Below are positions 12,285-20,200 of a stretch of DNA of 31,966 nt, one piece after another (within the stretch, counting starts at the first letter, position 1; the number at the start of each line of letters is the position of its first letter). The notes beneath the pieces are model-generated. The model was not told where the DNA came from and did not search any database. It saw only the letters and a list, made by a program, of their open reading frames with translations. The DNA is from a virus. Location: positions 1-31,966 of the IMG/VR virus record IMGVR_UViG_3300035183_000660; one strand, given 5' to 3'. The position numbers and the translations under genes were made by a program.

Positions 12285-12539
12285 TCACCTCTGCCAATCC
12301 TCTCGGCGTTTTGGCAAGTATTCCAGCGCCTTGGTTATCTGCTGAAGTGCCTGGTTCGCCTGGCGAATACCATCAAGTGCCAGCATTGCCGTTTCCACCC
12401 TCTCTGACCGCTCGCGCTCATACAGCTCCTTCCAGTCCTCCGACCGCTTCCGCATCTCCATGTGCAGCGCCCCGTAGAGCGCGGATATCGCTGCTACCAA
12501 TGCGGCTATCAGCTCGCCTTCGCTCATTTCCGTGCTCAC
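12285..12539 (-). CDS. Small membrane-anchored coiled-coil protein
   Basis: 84 residues from GTG 12537-12539, overlapping the LuxR-type gene by GTGA. An N-terminal hydrophobic segment (about 9-26, ELIAALVAAISALYGALH) is followed by a long charged helix (MEMRKRSEDWKELYERERSE and onward to LQQITKALEYL). An N-in or N-out single-span anchor with a coiled-coil domain recalls some holin-associated or spanin-like phage proteins. It is separated from the main lysis cassette by about 4 kb, so a lysis role is only one option; a virion or injection role is another. Confidence 0.65.
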   Translation of the reverse strand: MSTEMSEGELIAALVAAISALYGALHMEMRKRSEDWKELYERERSERVETAMLALDGIRQANQALQQITKALEYLPKRREDWQR

Positions 12540-12793
12540 ACATCGTCAGCGCGTGACGCTGGCACATCTGGCTTCCAACCTATCCGCGCCTCGCGTATGC
12601 CAAGGATATAGCAGGCATGCGCGATGTTGGCCGCTCCGAGCCGCCGGTAGACGGTCTGCAGTGTGTTTTTCACCGTGTGCCTGCTGACGCCCAGTCGGAT
12701 CGCGACACCATGCAGCGTCAACCCCTCCCGGCAAGCGAGCTCAAGCATCTCCCAGCCACGTGATGACGGTTCCGTGGCGCGTGGGTGTGGCAT
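12536..12793 (-). CDS. LuxR/GerE-type HTH protein in the virion gene cluster
   Basis: 85 residues. The start is ATG 12791-12793 with AGGAGG six bases upstream; an ATG at 12811 would start before that site. Residues ~26-66 (GLTLHGVAIRLGVSRHTVKN, then TLQTVYRRLGAANIAHACYIL) match the LuxR-type C-terminal HTH, including the recognition helix SRHTVKNTL and the RLGAANIAHA dimer helix. There is no receiver or sensor domain, so this is a single-domain regulator. It likely binds DNA as a dimer. Its position between fibre genes and small coiled-coil genes is unusual; a late-gene or lysis-timing regulator is possible. Domain call is strong, target unknown. Confidence 0.85.
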   Translation of the reverse strand: MPHPRATEPSSRGWEMLELACREGLTLHGVAIRLGVSRHTVKNTLQTVYRRLGAANIAHACYILGIREARIGWKPDVPASRADDV

Positions 12794-12795
12794 CG

Positions 12796-12999
12796 TTATC
12801 CTCCTACCCATATGACCGCAGATTGCGGTCGCGCTGTTACCGGCACGTTGGGCACCAGAACCTCGACGACAACCTGGCTCACACGCGCCTGTGACGGCGG
12901 CTTGATCAGTGCCTCGGCCACAACCTGGCTCATGCGCGCCTGTGACGGCGGCTGGACCAAGGCCTCGGTTGCAAGTTGGCTAACTTGTGTCTCCGCCAT
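12796..12999 (-). CDS. Small virion-region protein of three 17-residue repeats
   Basis: 67 residues from ATG 12997-12999. After MAETQ the protein is three repeats: VSQLATEALVQPPSQAR, MSQVVAEALIKPPSQAR and a diverged VSQVVVEVLVPNVPVTAR, matching 51-bp DNA repeats between about 12869 and 12980. Similar short proteins with xSQVVVEVL repeats occur beside tail fibre genes in other phages. It ends 2 bp before the LuxR-type ATG and carries that gene's ribosome-binding site in its last codons. Function unknown. Confidence 0.75.
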   Translation of the reverse strand: MAETQVSQLATEALVQPPSQARMSQVVAEALIKPPSQARVSQVVVEVLVPNVPVTARPQSAVIWVGG

Positions 13000-13001
13000 G
13001 G

Positions 13002-14036
13002 CTACGGTCTCGATTTCACGCCAAACTCACACCCGTTCACCCGCGCTACCGTCCATGGACGGTCACCGCCAGCCGCTGGCTCCTGTGCCAGCGCACGCTG
13101 GTAGACAAGCCACGATGTCCCGAGCGTCTGATCCGGGCCTGCGGTCTCGTTGCCGTCGCTGGCCTTACAGAAGATGGCCAGCGACTTCGCGCCAGTATCG
13201 GTTTTCTGGGCGAACGCGTTGACGACGACCACGTGGATTGTCGCCGCGGAGACAGAGAGATCGGCGAATTGATAGCTGTCAATCTGATTGTCTGCTGTGC
13301 TTGTCACGTAATCCGTCGTGTTGGCCGGGCTCTCATCAACATTCTCGTAGTTACTCCCCGAAGACGGCGTGAACTGGGCATAGGTTCCCGCGCCACTCGG
13401 GTAGAGCACGTCGTACCGGACATCGCCCAGGAAGTCGTTGAGCGATGCACCGCTGTTGTCAAGGAGGTAGAAATCGGTGTACCGGAACACGTTGCTCAAG
13501 TGGTTGCGGTTATCGTGGAGTCCGACAGCGTTGGCGAAGTTGTTGGCCGTGCCGCCCCGGGTGTTCACGTTGGTTGCATCGGGGATGCCGGGAACGGCTG
13601 CACCGTTGAGACGGACAGCGTAAGCGCCAGCGGTATTGTGGATGGTGGCCTTGAATTCGATGTAATACCAGGTTGCGCTGTTCAATCCGATGGACGCCGT
13701 GGCGAGCGTCGTTCCGTTGCGCGAGACGTACAGTGTCTGCGATGCCAAGGTGAGCCTTAGGCTGATTTGCTCAGTTGACCCATCGAAGAACGTAATGATG
13801 TTGAGATCGTTACTGGTGAGGCCCGATGTGTAGAAGGCAACGCCAGCAATGAGCGTTGGACTGCTGCCAACTGTCTTGCGAAGGTAGCTTGATGCTGAGG
13901 CAAACTCTATGTATTTCCCGCCACTGAAGCGCGGGCTCGTGCTCTCAATGGACGAGTTTGATGGAACCTGTGTCCACTTCTTGGAGAGATCGCCGATTGC
14001 CAGATGATGAAAGCTATCCCCGAAGAGCCATGCCAT
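13002..14036 (-). CDS. Lectin-like (LamG/concanavalin-fold) tail protein
   Basis: 344 residues from ATG 14034-14036, one base after the preceding stop, with AAGGACGG upstream. The centre has the jelly-roll pattern of LamG/ConA-like lectins in phage fibres: RFSGGKYIEFASASSYLRKT, LIAGVAFYTSG, ISLRLTLASQTLYVSRNGTT, ATWYYIEFKATI, AYAVRLNGAAV, and later TDFYLLDNSGASLNDFLGDV. The C-terminal ~90 residues are another beta domain (SYQFADLSVSAATIHVVVVN and on). Likely virion surface protein contacting host glycans. Fold is recognised by pattern; binding target unknown. Confidence 0.75.
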   Translation of the reverse strand: MAWLFGDSFHHLAIGDLSKKWTQVPSNSSIESTSPRFSGGKYIEFASASSYLRKTVGSSPTLIAGVAFYTSGLTSNDLNIITFFDGSTEQISLRLTLASQTLYVSRNGTTLATASIGLNSATWYYIEFKATIHNTAGAYAVRLNGAAVPGIPDATNVNTRGGTANNFANAVGLHDNRNHLSNVFRYTDFYLLDNSGASLNDFLGDVRYDVLYPSGAGTYAQFTPSSGSNYENVDESPANTTDYVTSTADNQIDSYQFADLSVSAATIHVVVVNAFAQKTDTGAKSLAIFCKASDGNETAGPDQTLGTSWLVYQRALAQEPAAGGDRPWTVARVNGCEFGVKSRP

Positions 14037-14037
14037 G

Positions 14038-14661
14038 CTAAACCGTCCTTTGCAAGTGCAGTGCAACAGCCACGAGTTGCACGGTTGCCGCGCTTTCCAC
14101 AACAAACCGGAGCCAGTCCCCTTCGCTCAGGCCCGTTGTCCACGTGGTCAGGTTCGTGTCGCTATTGCTCTGTTGCGACGAGAGCGTGGGCTTCTCCGTG
14201 CCGGCAATCGAGCTAAACGAGGTTGGTGTGCCTGATGCTGCCCGCTGCACATCCACGACGATGCTGCCTGCCTGGTCGGCGTTGACGTACCAGGCGGTCA
14301 CGGTACACGCGAACGGCACCCGCACGAGCGGCTTGGGCTGCGTTGTGGCAATTGCCTGCCCGCCGCCGTCCAGCACCACTGTCAGACCTGCGGAAACATT
14401 CTGGTGCGTGTGGTCTGACCAGGACGGGGCGCCCGACACGACCGTCAGCATCTGGCCGTTGGTCCCCACCCCGAGACGCTGTGGCGTCCCGCCTGGGCCA
14501 CCAACGATCAGGTCGCCGGCCGTGGTCATGGGGTTGGTCATGCCGCCTCCGGAGTCCGACGGCGCACGAACAGTCCGGGTTTTCTTTCTGGTCAGTACCT
14601 TGACGAGCCTGGCCATGTCGCGGCTGACATCATCTTCAGTTGTGCGCCACCTGTCACTCAT
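14038..14661 (-). CDS. Tail fibre/baseplate protein with Gly-rich 'GDLIVGGPGGTPQRL' segment
   Basis: 207 residues from ATG 14659-14661. A basic helical N-terminus (VSRDMARLVKVLTRKKTRTV) leads to NPMTTAGDLIVGGPGGTPQR and GTNGQMLTVVSGAPSWSDHTH, a motif widely repeated in phage fibre proteins. The C-terminal ~115 residues are beta-rich (LVRVPFACTVTAWYVNADQA, WLRFVVESAATVQLVAVALH), as in receptor-binding heads or trimeric fibres. It follows the hub-like protein by three bases and precedes the lectin-like protein, so these three probably build the tail tip. Confidence 0.75.
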   Translation of the reverse strand: MSDRWRTTEDDVSRDMARLVKVLTRKKTRTVRAPSDSGGGMTNPMTTAGDLIVGGPGGTPQRLGVGTNGQMLTVVSGAPSWSDHTHQNVSAGLTVVLDGGGQAIATTQPKPLVRVPFACTVTAWYVNADQAGSIVVDVQRAASGTPTSFSSIAGTEKPTLSSQQSNSDTNLTTWTTGLSEGDWLRFVVESAATVQLVAVALHLQRTV

Positions 14662-14664
14662 CTG

Positions 14665-16923
14665 CTATCCCATGTCAGATGGTACGTTGATGTAGTTGGG
14701 GTTCGGCGTACAGGTCTGATAACCAACGACAAGATTCGTGATATAGACCGCAGGGCTTTGCATGTCAGTAGACCCATCGCCTGGCGAGAGTTGGATGAGT
14801 AGCCGGTGTTCCGTATGAGTGCTCGCACACGGATGGGGCGGGTCAGAGGGCTCGCCTGGCAATGGTGTCTCTGGATTCAGGTAGTCGTTGTGGGCAATAT
14901 ACCCGCCACCCATCCCAGACGAGACGATGACCCGCCCCCAGCCGCGCTGGTACGCCTCGTCAAAGGTGACGCTGAAGGGGACGGCGCCAAACCCAGGGCT
15001 CCCCATCAAGCCACCATTATTCCGGCAGAGCGCGCCGCGAGATGTATTCGGGGGGCATGTCCCGACCAGGAGAGGCCCCTCGTTTTCCGTTTTCGCGGTG
15101 ATGCCATACACTTCCTGCGGCCGGCCTGGAGCATTGACCGTGAGACCAGGGTCGGCATAGAAGGTGACACCTGCGCTTTCGCCGCCAGTTTCTAATATTA
15201 TGTCTACCTTCGCATTCTGCTTCAAAAAGTGAATGGTCCCGCTCACGGTGACCGCAAGCGGCGCGCCGAACGTGATGTCATTTGCCGGGCTCTGGAGCGT
15301 GTGATCCATCTCTGATGAGAGTGTCCACGATGCCCACGATTGGTAGATTCCGATCGCGTCCACGAGACCATTGTTCAGGCGGTAGATATGACCAGACCCG
15401 CCGTATTCACGCCAGTTCGCGAGCACCTTGCAGTTGGCAACAGAGCCGTCTGGATACGTTCTGCTGTAGGTGCGTGGCCGCCATGCCGACAAGACGCATG
15501 CATCAGCGGGCGGTGTCCCCGACGATGACGTCATCTGCGTCCCGCCCGTGTGGCACTCGTCAAGAGGCTGATCATCGGTCCCATACGAGCAATCTTCGGT
15601 CAGGCTCCCGTTGCGGTAGCACCCAATAAGCGGATCAAAGATGTTCGGCGGATTGATCAGGGGGTAATCAGAGCCGGGAATGCAGGTCGCATCTGCAAGC
15701 GGATCGCAGTGACCAAGACCAGAATTCGGCGGCGTATCCGGTGCTGGACCGCTCACCGGTCCAGGATTGGTCCCGCTATCCGTGCACGTCCCATCCTCAC
15801 GTTGCGTCCCGCAGCAGACCTCGATCTTGCTCGTCACCGTCCCGGTTGGCCCAGGGTCGCCACCAACGGCCTCAATGGTCATCAAGTCGCCTTCCCGGCT
15901 GACATTCACGACCACGTAGGTTTTCTCCGTTGCCAAATCCAGCGACTGCGCTGGGTCAAGGACTGATATCAGGTCGCCCGGTGTAATCGTGGCAATGTTC
16001 GCCGTCTCGATGCGCACCATGTCGGGGATTCGGTTATACCACCGCATCAAGCGTATCGCGATCGCCTTGGCAAGCTCCTCGGTCTGGATGAAGTCTGAGC
16101 TAAACGTCTCTGGCCCGGCCGTGAATCCCGCGCCATAGACGGGATGATCCGCGTACGCCTCGGCGATGACCTGGCGCTCGCAGTTATTGGAATCCGTCCA
16201 GCGAAGCCCCTCGACGCGCCAGTAATTCTGGATGTCATCAACCGATCCGCGGTTGCGCTCGTCGTTGTAGAAAAAGACGTTGTCCTGGCCAGCAATGAAG
16301 CGCCATTGGACGTTGTACCCGCCGTAGTGGCCACTGGAGTAATCCGCTGGGACCTTGGAATAGGGAAACCTGACGACCCGACCGTCCCCGATCTCGATGG
16401 TGGCACAACCAAAGACGCGGTCCAGCTCCGAAATCACCTCGATGGCTGGCTGGCCAACACGCCAGTAGACCGGCTTGACCTGGCCAAGCTGGTAGCCCCA
16501 GCCGCCGATATCCCCGCTCGTGTAGCTAATGCCACAGAGGTTCAACAGGTCCTTGACCGCCTGGATATCGGTCTTCCCAGTCAGGTTGTAATCCGTCCCC
16601 TGGCGCCGTTTCCTCAACTTGGCGAGCTTCCCGGTGCATGTCACCGTCTGCTTGTGCGGGAAGCCAACCGCGCTATGGATGCTGATGATTCCGGTGAACT
16701 GGCGCCGCATGTCCAGGATGCCGCCAACGGTATCGAGCCTGACCTGGTCAATCGTGACCGCCTGCCCAAGATACGTGGCCGCGTTGATCGCCGTGACAGC
16801 AAACTCCGCGACATAGGTCGCCGAGTCTTCAAGCGACTCGTTGATCTTAACCGGGTCCTCGCTCTCCAGGAGCACCGGCGTTGTCCCGGCAAGAATGCGA
16901 TGCCAGTACTTGCGGATACCCAT
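14665..16923 (-). CDS. Tail hub/baseplate protein with a cysteine-rich extension
   Basis: 752 residues from ATG 16921-16923, three bases after the previous gene. The first ~365 residues resemble phage tail hub proteins (gp27/gpD-like): FTGIISIHSAVGFPHKQTVT, WRVGQPAIEVISELDRVFGC, then RIETANIATITPGDLISVLD and TYVVVNVSREGDLMTIEAVGG, matching the two beta-barrels plus insertion. From C370-C371 onward a Pro/Gly/Cys-rich linker with about ten cysteines (to C498) leads to a C-terminal beta domain (GAPLAVTVSGTIHFLKQNAK, AVYITNLVVGY) with four more. It is expected to form the tail-tip ring after the tape measure; the extension may add binding or disulfide-stabilised parts. Hub assignment rests on gene order and partial pattern. 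Confidence 0.7.
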   Translation of the reverse strand: MGIRKYWHRILAGTTPVLLESEDPVKINESLEDSATYVAEFAVTAINAATYLGQAVTIDQVRLDTVGGILDMRRQFTGIISIHSAVGFPHKQTVTCTGKLAKLRKRRQGTDYNLTGKTDIQAVKDLLNLCGISYTSGDIGGWGYQLGQVKPVYWRVGQPAIEVISELDRVFGCATIEIGDGRVVRFPYSKVPADYSSGHYGGYNVQWRFIAGQDNVFFYNDERNRGSVDDIQNYWRVEGLRWTDSNNCERQVIAEAYADHPVYGAGFTAGPETFSSDFIQTEELAKAIAIRLMRWYNRIPDMVRIETANIATITPGDLISVLDPAQSLDLATEKTYVVVNVSREGDLMTIEAVGGDPGPTGTVTSKIEVCCGTQREDGTCTDSGTNPGPVSGPAPDTPPNSGLGHCDPLADATCIPGSDYPLINPPNIFDPLIGCYRNGSLTEDCSYGTDDQPLDECHTGGTQMTSSSGTPPADACVLSAWRPRTYSRTYPDGSVANCKVLANWREYGGSGHIYRLNNGLVDAIGIYQSWASWTLSSEMDHTLQSPANDITFGAPLAVTVSGTIHFLKQNAKVDIILETGGESAGVTFYADPGLTVNAPGRPQEVYGITAKTENEGPLLVGTCPPNTSRGALCRNNGGLMGSPGFGAVPFSVTFDEAYQRGWGRVIVSSGMGGGYIAHNDYLNPETPLPGEPSDPPHPCASTHTEHRLLIQLSPGDGSTDMQSPAVYITNLVVGYQTCTPNPNYINVPSDMG

Positions 16924-16925
16924 GG

Positions 16926-17291
16926 CTAAATCTGGCTCGTGATGATGAAGTCAAGGTCAGCCATGAACTGGTCCTTCTTCATCCCACCGTATCCTTGCAC
17001 GTTCGTCAGGCCAACCAGGACAGCCGTGTACGTCTGCTGGATACCGCCACGGACAGGCACAGTCAGCGCCCCGGGCGATCCCGCCTCGATGTGGACCGTA
17101 AAGGCGAGCGCGCCACGGCCACGCTTGACCGTGACGAAGGCGATACGCGAGCGCAAGCCCTGCAACGCGCTCTGCGAGCTCAACCACGCGGTGCACTGGT
17201 AGTGCGGGATACCATCAGCATCGTGCTCCGCCTCCGGGAACCATCCATCTTTCGGAATGACCTTGAATGGTACGCCATCGAAGCTACTCAT
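16926..17291 (-). CDS. Small tail protein between tape measure and hub (distal-tail candidate)
   Basis: 121 residues from ATG 17289-17291, overlapping the tape-measure stop by ATGA. Mostly beta: FDGVPFKVIPKDGWF, RIAFVTVKRGRGALAFTVHI, GGIQQTYTAVLVGLTNVQGY, FMADLDFIITSQI. In siphophages the gene directly after the tape measure encodes the distal tail protein that nucleates the tip; this product is shorter than typical Dit (about 200-250), so it may be a reduced version. The function is inferred from position. Confidence 0.65.
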   Translation of the reverse strand: MSSFDGVPFKVIPKDGWFPEAEHDADGIPHYQCTAWLSSQSALQGLRSRIAFVTVKRGRGALAFTVHIEAGSPGALTVPVRGGIQQTYTAVLVGLTNVQGYGGMKKDQFMADLDFIITSQI

Positions 17292-20200
17292 ACCGCACCG
17301 TCAATCTGCGCGATCAGCCGGTTGATCCCACCAGACAGCCGCTGCCACACATTATCGGTGATGATCTCCGCTGCCCGCTCAGGGCTCTCCATGCCGCTAA
17401 TCGTGTTCTGTACCGTCAACGGCATGGAGACATTGATCACCCGCTGGCCCTGTCCAGCCGATCCAGCCAGCGATGGAGCAAGGACAAGTGGCGTGGAGAA
17501 GCCTGGCTTCACCGCTGCCTCAAAGGCTCCAGCAGCCGCGTCAGCGACATCCTTCACCGACCGGGTGACGCGCATGGCTGATGATTGAATGCCGGCGGCA
17601 ATCCCTTCGACGAAGCGGACGCCGACCTCGTGGCCACGCCGTGATGGTGAGCGAATCTGCAAGGCTGCCAGGGCGCTCGTGTAGGCGAGGAAGGCCACAT
17701 ACCGCGCTGCTGCCACGACCGCACCCTGCGACGGGTTGGAAAGGATGCCACGGGCAATACCGAACCCAAAGCCGACCCCGGCCACCTCGCCATACCGCGA
17801 CGTGGACCGCGCTGCCTCACCAAGCACCGTGCGCTGCATCGTGGCGATTGCATCGGCAACCGTCTTCCCCCCGTCACCGATGCCCGCTGCCATCCCCGAT
17901 GAGAAACCAATCCCCGTGCCCAGGCCATAGGCAGGAGAGTCTTTGACAATCTGGGAGAGGACTTCGGTGGCGTGAGCCGCGAGCTGATCAAAGGCCGTGG
18001 TGGCCGGAGAAATATCGACGTTGACCGCGACCTGCTCCGGGAGTGTGAACTCCTCGGGCAGGACGAGATTTGCCGTCACGTCCACGCTGCCAACAGGCTC
18101 GCCCTGGAGCTGGTCCCGGAGCTGCTGCCGCAGCGAGGCGGCTACATCATCAACGATCGAGACATCAACTATGACATTCTTATCGTCAGGGAGGAGACCA
18201 AGGTCCTGGGCAACAGCCCGGAAGACCTCGTTCGAGGCCGAGGCAAATTCGACGAATTTCTTGGTCGCCCCAGGTGCGGCCGCGCCAAGCGCTTCAAGCT
18301 GGGCGATCATGAGCGCCGTCGAGAGCAAGACCTGCGTGTTCTGATCCTGGAGGGCGGCAATGAAGCCCTGCTGCTCCGGTGTCAGTCTCTTGTAGGCTCC
18401 ATCAAGGTTGTCATGCAACTCGACGTAGGCTGCCAGCGCGGGCAGGCTCTTGGCAATCTCGGCACGCTCGTCCAGCACGCCACCAACCGAGCGCTCCCGT
18501 AACCAGACCGCAGCGGCGAGAATCTTGTTGTATTCCTCCTGCGTGATCCGGCCAGTGGCCAGGAGCTGGTTCAGCCGGTCATATCCATCCTCTGCCTTGC
18601 CAATCGTTTCGTCAACGAGGTCAATCCGGTTCTGCCACATGGACATATCGTCCATGTTGTTCTGAACCTCGTCGTTCATCCGTTCCAGGTCACGGTCCAC
18701 CATTTCCAGCTTCGCCGCAAGGCGAAGCGCCTGCCTCTCTGCACGGTCCAGGCCGATCGGCGAATTCTTGAGCCGGCCCATGGCCAGCACAACCTTGAAG
18801 ATGGACTTCTCGGCGAGCCCGAAGTTCTGGCTCAGGGCCTTGAGCGGGTCAGAGAAATCCTTGATCACCCCAGTCGTCTCCAGGAGCTGGGGGATCGCCT
18901 CGGCCAGGCCACGGGATGCCTTGGCCGGATCATCACTCATCGCCTCGAAGGCATCATCCCACGCCTTCTGCAACTGGGCCGCGGCATCCTCACCATCCTT
19001 GACTACATCTGGGATGCCAGACTGGAGCTCCGGCAACTCATTCGGCTCGACGATGACGCCGATCTCGATGTCGTGCTTGATCTGCTCAAGCTGCTTGATC
19101 TGGTCCTCGATGATGGCGATGGCGCGCTCAGTCGAGCCAGACTCCGGCTGGCTCAACAGGGACTGGAGCCTGGCCCGTGCGGCGTCTATCGCTTTCTGCA
19201 CTTCCTCGATGGAGGTGAATGTCCGCGGAACGACAACCGTCGAGATGGTCGTCTTGACCTCGTCCGGGATCATCCCGTACCGGTCAAGGAGCGCGGCCAC
19301 CACGGGATCGGCGGCGCTGATGTCCGCGATAAACTTGGTGACCATCTCTTGCGGGAAGTTTTCAGGGTCAAGAGCATGGGCCAGCTTGAGCATGATCACC
19401 GTCATCAAGGCGGCCTGGTTCTTGGCGTCCTTGATGGCTTCAGCAGCGCCACGTGCCGCTGGGTCAAGCTCCTCATACTTCTTGACCGCGGCATCATGCT
19501 GGGCGACAAATTGCGCCAGGTCTGGCAGGCTCCTGGCAATTGCCAGCCGTTCTTCCTCGATACCAAGCTTGGCCCGCTCGTTGAGGAAGATCGCCGCTTC
19601 CTGGATGCGGTTGACCTCCTCCTGTGTCAGGCCGTACCTGGCGGCCAGCTCCTGGAGATTCTTGAAGCCGTTCCCTTGCCGGCCGACCGTGTCGTTGAGG
19701 AGGGTAATCATGCCTTCCCAGTCGTTCATTGCCGACTGGTGCTCATTGATTGCCTGGCGGGTGTCGTCAATCTTCTTCTTGAGGCTATCTACGGTCGCAG
19801 CAAGGCGGAGCGCTTCCCGCTCCGTGTCCGTCATGTCAATCTTGCCAAGCTCGGCAAGCCTGGCAGCAGTTTGGACCGCTGTCTCGCCAAGGCCGCCAAT
19901 CTGGCTCTGGATGAATGCCAGCGGGCTCGACACGTCAGGGAGGACCCCAGCAAGAGTGAGCACGCTCTGCGCGGCAGACTTGAGCGCCGACCCTAGCGCC
20001 TCCGTCCGCGACGCCGCGTCAGTGCCAAAGAACTCGGTAATCGAGACGAGCGATTGACCGACTCGGATCGCACCGTTCTCCTGCTCGCGGAATTTCTTCG
20101 TCAACTCGTCACTATTGAGCGCCATCTGATGGAGGGCCAGGGCGAACTCATCGCCGGTGATCTTCCCTGACATCAGTTGCGCGGCTAGCTCATCAACCTT

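Noticed and set aside
14038-14105. Longer start for the lectin-like protein (ATG at 14105)
   Set aside because: It would overlap the previous gene by 68 bp and add a Cys/Trp-rich leader, while the ATG at 14036 has a ribosome-binding site and sits one base after the previous stop.
18768-20057. Long plus-strand open frame (429 codons) opposite the tape measure
   Set aside because: Ser/Arg-rich composition typical of the antisense of a GC-rich gene, no ribosome-binding site, and it lies wholly within the clearly coding tape measure.
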